Numbered from the stretch's first letter, positions 41,415-50,426 are shown. The stretch: DNA of 64,000 nt from Pseudomonas yamanorum (GCF_013386765.1 NZ_JACARE010000024.1:221709-285708), one strand, 5' to 3'. The notes: a model not told the origin generated them from the sequence alone. Made by a program: numbers and translations.

Positions 41415-42653
41415 TCAAAGCCCCAACTCCAGCGCCAGCAAATCCGACAGCGGTTGCGGGCGTCGAATCAATTTCCCCTGCCCGTGCTCGATCAACACTT
41501 CCGGCAGCAGCGGGCGGCTATTGTAATTGGACGACATGGCGGCGCCATACGCGCCGGTATCGTGTATCACCAACAAATCGCCCACCCGCGCTTGCGGCAA
41601 CATGCGGGGCGTGATGCCCTGTTCATCCTGCGTGAAAATATCGCCGGCCTCGCATAACGGGCCGCCCACTACGCACAGGTGCTCCGGCCGGCTGACCGGC
41701 ACACCTTGGGCGTCCAGCAATGTCATGTGGTGATAGGCACCATAGAGGGCGGGCCGCATCAGGTCGTTGAAGCCGGCGTCCACCAGGATGAAGTTCCTGC
41801 TGCCGACTTTTTTTACCGCGCGAACTTCGGTGACCAGATAGCCCGACTCCGCGACCAGGAAGCGGCCCGGCTCGATTTCCATGCGTACCGGATGACCGAG
41901 CCAGGCCTCAATCTCCTGTTTGGCCTGACGCCATGTGCTCGCGTAACTCTGGATATCCACCGGTTCATCTTGCGCACGATAAGGCGTGGCAAGCCCCCCG
42001 CCGATGGAAAATGCCTCGATATCGTGGTCCAGTGCTTTCACCACCGAGACCATCGCACAGCCCACTTGCTCAAGGTGCGCGTAATCCACGCCGGAGCCGA
42101 TATGCATGTGCACGCCCACCAGCTTCAGGCCAAATTGCCGGATCACGTTGAGCGCGTCCTGGACCTGCTCGTGCCAGATTCCGTGCTTGCTGTTTTCACC
42201 ACCGGTGTTGGTCTTGCGGCTGTGACCGTGACCAAACCCCGGATTGATCCGCAGCCAAACCCGGTGACCGGGCGACCGCTGACCCAGTTGTCGCAGCATA
42301 TCAATCGAGCCGGTGTTCACTTCCAGCTGCAGTTCCACCACACGGCGCAACGTCGCTTCATCGAATAAATCACAGGTAAAAACAATGCCCGCCGGGTCAC
42401 CGTCAGGGCTGAATCCAGCCAGCAGGGCCCGCTCGATTTCCCCCAGCGATACCGCATCGATCCGCACGCCTTGTTCGCGAATCAACCGAAGAATATGCAG
42501 GTTGGAACAGGCTTTCTGAGCGTATCGAATGACGTCGAAACCCTGCAGTTGATTGATGCGGGCCCTGATGGTCTCGGCCTCATAACACCAGAGCGGGGTA
42601 CCGTGCTGTCTTGCAGACTCGGTCAATGACTGGAAAACGGAGGTGTTGGGCAT
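41415..42653 (-). CDS. lysA: Diaminopimelate decarboxylase-type PLP enzyme, LysR-controlled
   Basis: 412 residues, alanine-racemase-fold decarboxylase. PLP lysine is Lys47 in RYAQKACSN; HIGSG at 184-188, GGG near 218-220, EPGR 261-264 and the second-subunit CEAGD at 334-338 are in place. It would convert meso-diaminopimelate to lysine. Divergent from a gene very like E. coli lysR, the same arrangement as E. coli lysA-lysR. Pseudomonads usually have another lysA beside dapF, so this may be a second, inducible copy or a related amino-acid decarboxylase. ATG at 42653 chosen by family length. Confidence 0.85.
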   Translation of the reverse strand: MPNTSVFQSLTESARQHGTPLWCYEAETIRARINQLQGFDVIRYAQKACSNLHILRLIREQGVRIDAVSLGEIERALLAGFSPDGDPAGIVFTCDLFDEATLRRVVELQLEVNTGSIDMLRQLGQRSPGHRVWLRINPGFGHGHSRKTNTGGENSKHGIWHEQVQDALNVIRQFGLKLVGVHMHIGSGVDYAHLEQVGCAMVSVVKALDHDIEAFSIGGGLATPYRAQDEPVDIQSYASTWRQAKQEIEAWLGHPVRMEIEPGRFLVAESGYLVTEVRAVKKVGSRNFILVDAGFNDLMRPALYGAYHHMTLLDAQGVPVSRPEHLCVVGGPLCEAGDIFTQDEQGITPRMLPQARVGDLLVIHDTGAYGAAMSSNYNSRPLLPEVLIEHGQGKLIRRPQPLSDLLALELGL

Positions 42654-42780
42654 GGCGTTTTTCTTTCTTAAATAAGTAGAGAAACCAGCATGCCCGGCGC
42701 CCGTCATTCAATAAAATACCTATTCTTTGCCGCTCGATTCAGTTTTGATATGGTTTTGGCTAATTGGGTAGAGGTCAGGG

Positions 42781-43707
42781 ATGGAAGTCTCCATACGGCA
42801 TATCGAGGTGTTCCGGGCCATCATGCAGGCCGGCAGCGTCACGGGAGCGGCGCAGTTGCTATTTACTTCCCAACCGACGGTCAGCCGTGAGCTGGCGCGA
42901 CTGGAAAAACTCTCTGGCCTGCGACTCTTTGATCGCGCGGGTGGGAGGCTGGCACCGACAGCCCAGGCGATCATGCTGTTCGAGGAGGTTGAGCGTTCCT
43001 ACATCGGCCTGGAACGAATCAACAGCGTTGCACAGTCAATTCGTCGCTTCGAACATGGCCAACTGAGCGTCACATGTCTTCCGCTGTTTTCCCAGACGCT
43101 TTTGCCCAAGGTCTACAAGCGCTTTCAGCAACAGCATGGCGGTATCGGCTTGAGCATTGCGGCACAGGAAACGCCCCTGCTGGAAGAATCACTCAGCGCC
43201 CAGCGTTACGACCTCGGATTGACCGAAGGTGAACATGCGCCTCAGGGCACTCAAGGGAAATTACTCTTTTGTTCCGACATGGTGTGCGTACTGCCGGACG
43301 GTGATCCTTTGTTGGCTAAACCGTTGCTGACACTGGAAGACTTTCAGGGGGTGAATTTCATCAACCTGTCGGGCCTGGATATCTATCGTCAAACCCTTGA
43401 TGAGCATTTCCGCCGGGCCGGTGTCGACCGGCATATTGTCGTCGAAACAACCAACGCTGCGTCGGTGTGTGCCATGGTCAGGCAACAACTGGGAGTGGCA
43501 ATTATCAACCCGTTGACGGCGGTGGCGGAGGCCGGTGACGGGCTGGCCATTCGGCCGATCAGCGTATCGATTCCGTATCGGGTCATGCTGATCAGGCCCG
43601 ATTATCGACCGTCCTCTCTCTTCGTCGACGCGTTCTGTGACGCGCTGATTGAAGAGGCAGCGAGTCTCGCAGACCGTTTGGATTTGAGGCGGGAACGTTC
43701 GAGCTAA
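42781..43707 (+). CDS. lysR: LysR-family activator, LysR of lysA
   Basis: 308 residues. Winged-helix N-terminus (IRHIEVFRAIMQAGSVTGAA, SQPTVSRELARLEK) and an effector domain with close resemblance to E. coli LysR (LPLFSQTLLPKVY, QETPLLEESLSAQRYDLGLTE, VETTNAASVCAMVRQQLGVA). LysR activates divergent lysA when diaminopimelate is present and lysine low. The intergenic 42654-42780 region should carry its site, but no clear T-N11-A palindrome was fixed by eye. Confidence 0.92.
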   Translation: MEVSIRHIEVFRAIMQAGSVTGAAQLLFTSQPTVSRELARLEKLSGLRLFDRAGGRLAPTAQAIMLFEEVERSYIGLERINSVAQSIRRFEHGQLSVTCLPLFSQTLLPKVYKRFQQQHGGIGLSIAAQETPLLEESLSAQRYDLGLTEGEHAPQGTQGKLLFCSDMVCVLPDGDPLLAKPLLTLEDFQGVNFINLSGLDIYRQTLDEHFRRAGVDRHIVVETTNAASVCAMVRQQLGVAIINPLTAVAEAGDGLAIRPISVSIPYRVMLIRPDYRPSSLFVDAFCDALIEEAASLADRLDLRRERSS

Positions 43708-43771
43708 CAGAAATTTGGCTTCCTTCCCCTTGGTATGGGCGGCCTGGGAAGGCAAGCCTGTTACAGGATGC

Positions 43772-44011
43772 CTAGGCGACTGAGTCCACGCGGTCTTGTG
43801 CCGCCTCCACCAGCATCAGGCCCAACTCGATGGTTTGCTGAATCGCCAAGGCCAGACAGCGATGCTCGTCTGGCAGGTTATCTGCAAATTCGTTGGTCAT
43901 GGCGCCAGCGCCGGCAATGGTTTCGTAGGCGTTGGCGAGTAATGCATCGGTGCCGATTTCGGGACGTACGCTGAATATTCTTACGGGTGAATTATACGAG
44001 TCAGTACACAT
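43772..44011 (-). CDS. DUF6124 (formerly DUF3077) small protein
   Basis: 79 residues: MCTDSYNSPVRIFSVRPEIG followed by helical TDALLANAYETIAGAGAMTNEFADNL and LALAIQQTIELGLMLVEAAQD. This is a Pseudomonas-specific small protein family of unknown role, often in several copies per genome. ATG at 44011 has GAGG eight bases upstream. It is preceded by a conserved-looking leader with a CCACCC/GGGTGG hairpin. Confidence 0.8.
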   Translation of the reverse strand: MCTDSYNSPVRIFSVRPEIGTDALLANAYETIAGAGAMTNEFADNLPDEHRCLALAIQQTIELGLMLVEAAQDRVDSVA

Positions 44012-44029
44012 CTGTTGATCCTCAAGAAG

Positions 44030-44066
44030 GACCACCACCCAGTACTACAGAAATAGGGTGGCAGCT
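44030..44066 (-). promoter_or_regulatory. Hairpin in the leader of the DUF6124 gene
   Basis: GCCACCC and GGGTGGT arms around a 15-base loop on the minus strand, 25-50 bases before the ATG and just upstream of the ribosome site. Possibly a structured cis-acting leader. The rest of the 439-base gap 44012-44450 shows no gene I can support. Confidence 0.4.
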
Positions 44067-44450
44067 GTACGCAGGTTAGTAGACCGGGAAGTTTCAGAAC
44101 CGGCGCGCCCGAAGACGCCCTGCGCACAGCTACCATTAGGCACAGGCAATAAGATGCCTGACCGACAGAACAGCCGTACGCCAAAACTTCACAGGGCTAC
44201 TAAACCCGACCGCTGATGGGCAGCGGCTGACGAACCTTAAAGAGGTCGCCCAAGGCGTACAACCGGGACGATTCTGATGGTTGTGTAGGCAAAGCAGCAA
44301 GATTCATCAATGCTTGCTCGCCCAAATCAGCCCGCAATCTCTGGCAACAAGAAAGCAGCCGCGAGCGTTTGAACTCGCCACCCCACTCAGATCATTCTCC
44401 TGAATCTCACCGCATCGACCGGCTAAGAAACAGGCACCGAAGGATTGATC

Positions 44451-44633
44451 ATGAACCAAACACTTACGGCATTTGATATGACGGCACTGCTGGGCACTGA
44501 CGAAGCCATCAACGAGTACGCTTCTCAGGTTTTGGCTGACGGTGACAAAGGGGAATTTCTCAGAGCGGTCAGCTATGTGACCGAGGGCTACAAAAAAACA
44601 GAAGCCTTCCATATTTCCAGGTTTGAACCATGA
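44451..44633 (+). CDS. Short antitoxin-like protein, possibly truncated HigA-type
   Basis: 60 residues. The first two thirds (FDMTALLGTDEAINEYASQV, LADGDKGEFLRAVSYV) resemble the N-terminus of the 'probable addiction module antidote' family (FDxAxYLxxEExIxxYLxxALxxGD), but the helix-turn-helix part is absent and the end is KKTEAFHISRFEP. AAGGA lies 7 bases before the ATG, so it is probably translated. Its end overlaps the next gene by four bases (ATGA). No toxin gene lies upstream. It may be a shortened or domesticated antitoxin; function uncertain. Confidence 0.55.
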   Translation: MNQTLTAFDMTALLGTDEAINEYASQVLADGDKGEFLRAVSYVTEGYKKTEAFHISRFEP

Positions 44634-44827
44634 AAGACGAATACGATTTCAGCACTGGCAAACGTGGTGCTATCGCCAGCAACGCGGGCAAGAAACAGAT
44701 AACAATCATGCTGGACGAGGCAGTGATTGAAGCTATCCGCAAACGCGCTGAAAGCTCTGGAACCGGAGATCAAACGGTGATCAACGCCCTTCTGCGGCAA
44801 GCGCTTATTCCTCCGGATGGGCAGTGA
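44630..44827 (+). CDS. BrnA/ribbon-helix-helix-type antitoxin-like protein
   Basis: 65 residues: MKDEYDFSTGKRGAI leader, then KKQITIMLDEAVIEAIRKRA and GDQTVINALLRQAL, the pattern of BrnA-type ribbon-helix-helix antitoxins (EYDFSKGKRG..., ITIRLD...). Normally BrnA follows the toxin gene brnT; here the preceding gene is the short antitoxin-like frame, overlapping by 4 bases, and no BrnT-like sequence is seen. Either an orphan DNA-binding regulator or a remnant of a toxin-antitoxin unit. Confidence 0.65.
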   Translation: MKDEYDFSTGKRGAIASNAGKKQITIMLDEAVIEAIRKRAESSGTGDQTVINALLRQALIPPDGQ

Positions 44828-44887
44828 TTTCTCGTGATAATCAGGCAGGGCCATCATGCTGATGGCCTGTCCTAAATCCACTGCAAC

Positions 44888-45784
44888 TCATCCTTCAATT
44901 CCCTCCAACTGCGCAAGATTCGCAAGCAACCCCGGCCCCACCGGCTCCCATCCCAACGTCCTGCGAGTAACCACACTGGACGCTGGCATATCGTGAGCGG
45001 TAAACATCGACAACCACCCAAAAAAACCTTGAGCCTCTTCCGCCGAAATGGATTTAACCGGCAACCCTAGCCGCGTCCCCAACACCTCGGCTATCTCCCG
45101 CTGCGACACACCCTCCTCCGCCACCGCGTGATACCTCGCGCCCGGCTCAGCCGTTTCAATCGCCAGCCTGTAGAGCCGCGCCACATCCAGAATATGTGCC
45201 GCCGGCCAACGGTTTTTCCCGTCTGCGATGTAGGCGCAAACGCCCTTCTCGCGATACAACTCGATCACCGGGCTGACCAGCCCCTGCCTGAAGGTGTCGT
45301 GTACTTGAGGCAAACGCATTACCGATACATTCACACCCGTCTCGGCTACAGCGTTGGCCGCTTCTTCCGACGCTGCACGGGGAATCTGCGCTGAGGTCAC
45401 CACCGCACCATCCTCCGTTGCCAACTGCCCCGGCACGGTGCTCGCGATTCCGACGCCGGAGGTGATGATCAGCGGTCGATCCGACCCGACAAGCGCCTCT
45501 CCCAGCGCCTGGATAACCCGGCGGTCATCCTCGCAGTTCGCGACGAATGTCGAGAAGTCATGATTGAACGCCAGGTGAATCACGCCATCCGCTTGGGCGG
45601 CCCCGGCCTTGAGGCTTGCCAGGTCCTCAAGCGACCCACGGTGCACTTGGGCACCGGCCGCCTCCAGCGCTGCCACCTTGTCGTCCGACCGGCACAAACC
45701 CAGCACTTCATGGCCCGCCGAGATCAGCTCCTTGACGACCGCCGACCCGATAAACCCGCTGGCACCCGTGATAAATATGCGCAT
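44888..45784 (-). CDS. Extended-type SDR / NAD-dependent epimerase-like oxidoreductase
   Basis: 298 residues. Rossmann motif ITGASGFIGSAV at residues 5-16, LCRSDDKVAALEAAGAQVHRG, then VIHLAFNHDF and the C-terminal segment of atypical extended SDRs (YHAVAEEGVSQREIAEVLG). The canonical YxxxK is not obvious, as in many NmrA/atypical members. Divergent from the XRE regulator at 45880, which probably controls it. Substrate unknown. Confidence 0.85.
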   Translation of the reverse strand: MRIFITGASGFIGSAVVKELISAGHEVLGLCRSDDKVAALEAAGAQVHRGSLEDLASLKAGAAQADGVIHLAFNHDFSTFVANCEDDRRVIQALGEALVGSDRPLIITSGVGIASTVPGQLATEDGAVVTSAQIPRAASEEAANAVAETGVNVSVMRLPQVHDTFRQGLVSPVIELYREKGVCAYIADGKNRWPAAHILDVARLYRLAIETAEPGARYHAVAEEGVSQREIAEVLGTRLGLPVKSISAEEAQGFFGWLSMFTAHDMPASSVVTRRTLGWEPVGPGLLANLAQLEGIEG

Positions 45785-45879
45785 GAACCGTATCTCCGTG
45801 TGTATTCAGAGACTAATCTGTGCGCTTGCCCTATACGGGTAAAGTAGTGAAGTTATCAGGGTATAGAGGCTAACAGGCT

Positions 45880-46692
45880 ATGAGCGGGAATCTGCTGGGC
45901 AACTATCTGAAAGACCGACGTACCCGGCTTGACCCGGCGGCGTTCGGCTTCTCATCGGCACGCCGCCGTACGCCCGGGTTACGCCGTGAAGAGGTGGCCC
46001 AACGCGCGAATATCAGCCCCACCTGGTACACCTGGCTGGAACAGGGCCGTGGCGGCGCGCCGTCGGTGGAAGTGCTGGAACGCATTGCCCAGGCGTTGAT
46101 GCTGACGGATATCGAGCGTGAGCATCTGTTTCTGCTGGCCTTCGGACGCCCGCCAGAGGTGCGCTACCAGCAAAACGAAACTGTAACGCCACGCCTGCAA
46201 CGGGTGCTGGATGCCTTGAACCCCAGCGCCGCGATCCTGCGCACGGCGACCTGGGATGTGGTGGCCTGGAACGAGGCGGCGACGGTGATGTTGATGGACT
46301 ACGGATCGCTGCCGCCGGAACAGCGAAATATCCTGCGGTTCATGTTCCTGGATCCCAATTCCCGCGCGGCTCAATACGATTGGGAAAGCGTGGCGCGGTT
46401 TGTGTTGGGCGCCTTCCGGATTGATACGGCGCGCTCAGGTGCGGCAGAGCAGGTGCAGCCGATGGTAGATGAGCTGTGTCGGCGCAGTCCTGAGTTTAAG
46501 GCGATGTGGAGTGAGAACGACGTACAGGGTGCCCATGGTGATGGCATCAAGCGAATACGCCATTCGGTGCTGGGGCCGATTGAATTTGAGTATTCGGTGT
46601 TTGCGGTCGATGGGCGCAAGGATCTGAATATGGTGGTGTATAACCCGGCGACGCCTGAGGATGCGCAGCGGATCGCATCTCTGATGAGATAG
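45880..46692 (+). CDS. XRE-family regulator with MmyB-like ligand-binding domain
   Basis: 270 residues. N-terminal helix-turn-helix (FGFSSARRRTPGLRREEVAQ, SPTWYTWLEQGRG) then the PAS-like MmyB/MLTR ligand-binding domain (LNPSAAILRTATWDVVAWNE, GVKRIRHSVLGPIEFEYSVF-like end). Members are widespread repressors in actinobacteria and pseudomonads that sense small hydrophobic ligands and usually control the adjacent divergent oxidoreductase; here the SDR at 44888-45784. Confidence 0.88.
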   Translation: MSGNLLGNYLKDRRTRLDPAAFGFSSARRRTPGLRREEVAQRANISPTWYTWLEQGRGGAPSVEVLERIAQALMLTDIEREHLFLLAFGRPPEVRYQQNETVTPRLQRVLDALNPSAAILRTATWDVVAWNEAATVMLMDYGSLPPEQRNILRFMFLDPNSRAAQYDWESVARFVLGAFRIDTARSGAAEQVQPMVDELCRRSPEFKAMWSENDVQGAHGDGIKRIRHSVLGPIEFEYSVFAVDGRKDLNMVVYNPATPEDAQRIASLMR

Positions 46693-46737
46693 GTTTTCGG
46701 TTGGGTCAACTGGCATCAATGTTTGCAGTGCGGGCCC

Positions 46738-46908
46738 CATCGCAGCCTCGCTAAAGCTCGACAGCTCCCACATTAGAGCAGTATCGCTCCAAAATTTGGA
46801 ACGCACGTCCTGTGGGAGCCGGGCTTGCCCGCGATGCAGGCGGCGCGGTCTGCCAGGTATACCGTAGCGATCCCATCGCAGCCTCGCCAAGGCTCGACAG
46901 CTCCCACA
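46738..46908. repeat. Cluster of three REP elements of two types
   Basis: REP A 46738-46772 and REP C 46874-46908 share CATCGCAGCCTCGC and GCTCGACAGCTCCCACA in the same orientation. REP B 46811-46836 (TGTGGGAGCCGGGCTTGCCC) is inverted between them and of the more common type. Fills most of the 246-base gap between the XRE and MFS genes, which converge here. Confidence 0.85.
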
Positions 46909-46938
46909 GGGAACTGAGTTCACCATCCGAAAAGACGG

Positions 46939-48132
46939 CTATCTCTCGAGCACCACTCCCCGCTGCACCACCCACGCCAACGGCAATGTCAGCAGCAACA
47001 TCCCCGCCAACACCATCACCGCCACCGGCACGCCCATCGAGTCCCCCAGCCCGCCAAACAGCACCGGCGCCAGCGCGCCACCGCCGATGGTGCCGGTGTA
47101 GAACACGGCAAACGCCTGCTCACGTTTGCCCGCGCCCGCCAGGTCCGGCACCGCGCCGTACAGCACCGACGACGTGCCATTCAACGCCAGCCCCAACACC
47201 GGCAACATCACCATCAAACCGGTCAACGGCAGGTACACCGCAGCAACGATCAACACCGCCGTGCTGGTCTCCGTCAGCCATACGGTTTTCATCATGCCGA
47301 TGCGTGCGCCGAGGTAGCCGCAGAGCAATTTCCCGAAGGCGCCGCCGATAAACAGCATGGTCAGCGCCAGCCCGATACCCACAGTGCCGGCGCCTTTGGC
47401 TTGCAGCAGAAACGGCAGAAACGTGAGAAAGCCCATCCGTACAGCACTGTCCAGAGTGCCCGTGACGATCAGCGCGCGCAGGCCGCTGACGGAGCCGCTT
47501 CCTACCAGTGTCTTGGCGGTTTTCCCTGAAGTGGATGCCGCGGCCTGCGTGGGGATCAGCCACCAGAGCAACCCCGCCGCCGCCAATCCCAGCAGGCCCA
47601 ACAGCGTAACGCTCGCGCGCCAACTGATAACTGTCAGCAACAGTCCCACCAGCCCGGGAACCAGGGTTTTGCCGATGTCTCCGGAGAAGTTGTATTGCGA
47701 CAGCGCTTCCTTGACCCCGCCGCCGCCCTCATAGGTGTCGGTGATCATCGAGGACGCCAGCGGATGCTGGGTGCTCGCGCCCAGCCCGCCCAACAACAGC
47801 GCCAGCAATAACATGCCCAACCCGGTCGCCTGCCCCACCAACAGATAGGCAACACCGGCAAGCGCCGTCCCGCCCACCAGCATCGGCGTGCGCCCCCAAC
47901 GTTTGGCAGCACGGCTGGCCATCAGTTGGAACACCGCCATCATCCCGGAGTAGGCGCCACGCAGCAGGCCGATCTGGGCGTAGGTCATGCCGAATTGCGC
48001 TTGCCAGATCGGCAGCAGCACGTAGATCACATCGGTCAGGCCATCATGAATCGCGTGGGCGCTGCAGCCGGCGATCAACGAGCGGCGACGGGCGGAAGTC
48101 TCGGGTACGGGCACGGCAACGGCGTCGGTCAT
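46939..48132 (-). CDS. MFS transporter, fosmidomycin-resistance-like
   Basis: 397 residues, 12 predicted helices. The N-terminal CSAHAIHDGLTDVIYVLLPI resembles the H-x-x-x-D motif region of the Fsr group, and motif A appears as SRAAKRWGRTPML. The ATG overlaps the stop of the upstream MFS gene by 4 bases (ATGA), so the two MFS genes form an operon. Substrate not predictable; efflux likely. Confidence 0.87.
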   Translation of the reverse strand: MTDAVAVPVPETSARRRSLIAGCSAHAIHDGLTDVIYVLLPIWQAQFGMTYAQIGLLRGAYSGMMAVFQLMASRAAKRWGRTPMLVGGTALAGVAYLLVGQATGLGMLLLALLLGGLGASTQHPLASSMITDTYEGGGGVKEALSQYNFSGDIGKTLVPGLVGLLLTVISWRASVTLLGLLGLAAAGLLWWLIPTQAAASTSGKTAKTLVGSGSVSGLRALIVTGTLDSAVRMGFLTFLPFLLQAKGAGTVGIGLALTMLFIGGAFGKLLCGYLGARIGMMKTVWLTETSTAVLIVAAVYLPLTGLMVMLPVLGLALNGTSSVLYGAVPDLAGAGKREQAFAVFYTGTIGGGALAPVLFGGLGDSMGVPVAVMVLAGMLLLTLPLAWVVQRGVVLER

Positions 48133-49292
48133 GAGGTCTTGCTCAGTTCAGGTTGGAGGGGCTTCCAGCCCGCCAGGGCGATCAGCAGCGACAGTAGCTG
48201 GAAACCAATGATCAGCGCCACACAGCCCATCCAACCCCAACGCTCCCAGATCAGCGCCGGGACGATGGCGCCGAAGCTGCCGCCCAGGTAATAGCAGGTG
48301 AGGTACAGGCCCACGGCTCCGGCTTTGTTGTGGCGGGCGGTGGCGGTGGTGAAAGCACTGGCAGCGGCCTGGGCGAGGAATACGCCGGTGGAGCTGAGGG
48401 CCAGCCCCAGCACGATGCACCACAGGGACGGCAATAAGGTCAGGGCCGAGCCGCAGACGCCAAGCGCCGCAGCAGCGGTCAGCAATTCGGATTGCGGGCG
48501 CGATTTGCTCAGGCGACCGGCGACGGGGATCACCACCAGTGCCAGCAGGAACACCATGTAGATCGTGCCCAGCGCCGCCGGGCCCAAGTCGAATGGGGCT
48601 TGGCTGAGATATAGGCCGGCGTAGGTAAACGTCGCCACTTGGGAGAACAGCACGCAAAATCCTACTGCGTACGCAGCCAACAGCGGAGTGCCGAGCACAT
48701 CGCTCCAGGTGGTTGAAGGTCGTGCAACGCGGGGTGGATTGTCCGGCAGCAGAAACTGGATAAACCCGCCCACCATCAGGCTCAACACCGCCAACAGTTC
48801 AAAGGCTTCACGCCAGCCGACATACTCGGTCATCACGCCGGTGACGAAGCGTCCGGCAAACCCGCCCAGCACAGTGCCGGCCACGTAGAGGCTGGTGACT
48901 TCGGTCACGGTGCCGCCGCGCCAGCGATCCCCGATGTAGGCCACGCTGGTGGCGAACACCACCGGGATCAGCATCCCTTCGATAAAGCGCCACACCAACA
49001 ACTCGGCCAAGCTGTTGGCATAGGCAGTCATCAGCGCCGGCACGGCCAGCAACAGCGCAGCAACGGAGATCACCGTGCGCTGCTCAAAATGCCCGGTCAG
49101 GCGGCTGACAAAGGGCGCGGTCAGCGCCACCGCCAAGGTGGTGACGGTAATGCTCCAACCGGCCGCCCTGGCGCTCACCTGAAAGCTGGTAGCGAAGGTC
49201 TGCAAAATACTCTGGGTGGCGTAGAGGTTGAGAAACGCCGCGCAGCCACACAGGAACAGGGCAAGACGGGCACAATGCAGACGCGGTTTCAT
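48129..49292 (-). CDS. MFS transporter, YnfM-like
   Basis: 387 residues with 12 helices, beginning MKPRLHCARLALFLCGCAAF, LNLYATQSILQTFATSF. This start motif (LYATQ..L) and its place divergent to a LysR gene match the E. coli ynfM/ynfL arrangement. The upstream in-frame extension runs into the LysR promoter and gene, so ATG 49292 is used. The LysR at 49388 probably controls this two-transporter operon. Confidence 0.87.
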   Translation of the reverse strand: MKPRLHCARLALFLCGCAAFLNLYATQSILQTFATSFQVSARAAGWSITVTTLAVALTAPFVSRLTGHFEQRTVISVAALLLAVPALMTAYANSLAELLVWRFIEGMLIPVVFATSVAYIGDRWRGGTVTEVTSLYVAGTVLGGFAGRFVTGVMTEYVGWREAFELLAVLSLMVGGFIQFLLPDNPPRVARPSTTWSDVLGTPLLAAYAVGFCVLFSQVATFTYAGLYLSQAPFDLGPAALGTIYMVFLLALVVIPVAGRLSKSRPQSELLTAAAALGVCGSALTLLPSLWCIVLGLALSSTGVFLAQAAASAFTTATARHNKAGAVGLYLTCYYLGGSFGAIVPALIWERWGWMGCVALIIGFQLLSLLIALAGWKPLQPELSKTS

Positions 49293-49387
49293 GAAACCTC
49301 TCGTTTTATTATCAGAGGCCTTTATAGAATGACCCGCGCACCCGAGACCAATACCGATTTCGGACCGATCAATACCCTGGGGCCAGG

Positions 49388-50296
49388 ATGCTCGACCTAC
49401 GCAAGCTGCGTTACTTTCTGACCGTCGCCGAAGAATTGCACTTCGGCCGCGCCGCCCTGCGCCTGCACCTGGCCCAGCCACCGTTGACCCGGCAGATTTC
49501 CGCGCTGGAGGCTGAACTGGGGTTTCGCCTGTTCGACCGCACCAGCCGTACGGTTTCGCTCACTGCCCAGGGTCGTTCGTTCCTGCCCTACGCCCGGGCG
49601 GTGCTGGAGCAGGTCGACCTCGCCGAAGTCATCGCCGGCAAACTCGCAGCAGGTGCCGCCGGGCAACTGGCGCTGGGTTACGTCAGTTCGATTGCCCTGT
49701 CGGACTTGTTCAGCCAGGCGATTCAAGCCTTTGCCCAACGCTTTCCCGATGTGCAATTGACGCTGGTGGAGTGCGCCTCCGGCAGCCTGGGCGCGCAGGT
49801 GGCTGATGGCCGCCTGGATATCGGCCTGAGCCGCTTGCTGCCCCAGGAGGGCCAGACGCACGTGCAGGCGTTGTCGTTGGGCGAGGAGCGGCTGATGGCG
49901 GCGGTGTCCAGCGACAGCCCGTTAGCCAGCCAGGCCGAGGTCAGCCTGGCGCAACTGAGTGGGTATCCGCTGATTCTGTTTCCCGCCGATTACGGCTCGG
50001 GGCTTAACCAATCCATTGAGCAGCTTTACCGGCGTAATGGGTTGCCATTGCGTGCCGGGCCAACGGGACGGCAGATCACTTCGATCATTGCGTTGGTGGC
50101 GGCAGGGCAAGGTGTGGCGCTGGTGCCGGCATGCACCCAGAGTTTGATGAACAAGGGCGTGACGTATCGGCCGTTGGTAGATCCGGATGCGTATGCACAG
50201 TTGCTTATGCTTACGCGTACTGATGGGCGCAGCTTGATGGTCACGGCATTCCTGACAGTGATTGATGAGTTGTTGCAGGCTCGCAAAGACGCCTAA
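49388..50296 (+). CDS. LysR-family regulator, YnfL-like
   Basis: 302 residues. Helix-turn-helix MLDLRKLRYFLTVAEELHFGRAA and AQPPLTRQISALEAELGFRLF are of the BenM/CatM/YnfL subgroup. Effector domain starts at GQLALGYVSSIALSDL. Divergent from the MFS pair with a 95-base shared promoter. Effector unknown. Confidence 0.9.
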   Translation: MLDLRKLRYFLTVAEELHFGRAALRLHLAQPPLTRQISALEAELGFRLFDRTSRTVSLTAQGRSFLPYARAVLEQVDLAEVIAGKLAAGAAGQLALGYVSSIALSDLFSQAIQAFAQRFPDVQLTLVECASGSLGAQVADGRLDIGLSRLLPQEGQTHVQALSLGEERLMAAVSSDSPLASQAEVSLAQLSGYPLILFPADYGSGLNQSIEQLYRRNGLPLRAGPTGRQITSIIALVAAGQGVALVPACTQSLMNKGVTYRPLVDPDAYAQLLMLTRTDGRSLMVTAFLTVIDELLQARKDA

Positions 50297-50426
50297 AAAC
50301 CCGTCACGAAGTGACTCGTACAATTCCTACACATCAGCGCGAAAAGTCGGCTCTCTCAAATGGTAGGTACGGTGTTGATAACTCAATATTGGTAGTTATA
50401 GTGAATACCCTTTTGAGGGCCCCAAA

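Noticed and set aside
43981..44184. 67-residue frame upstream of the DUF6124 gene, minus strand
   Set aside because: Overlaps the leader and start of the DUF6124 gene; better explained as a conserved or structured leader than as a protein gene.
44012..44450. Degenerate toxin gene upstream of the antitoxin-like pair
   Set aside because: All frames were read for RelE/ParE, HigB or BrnT motifs; none convincing.
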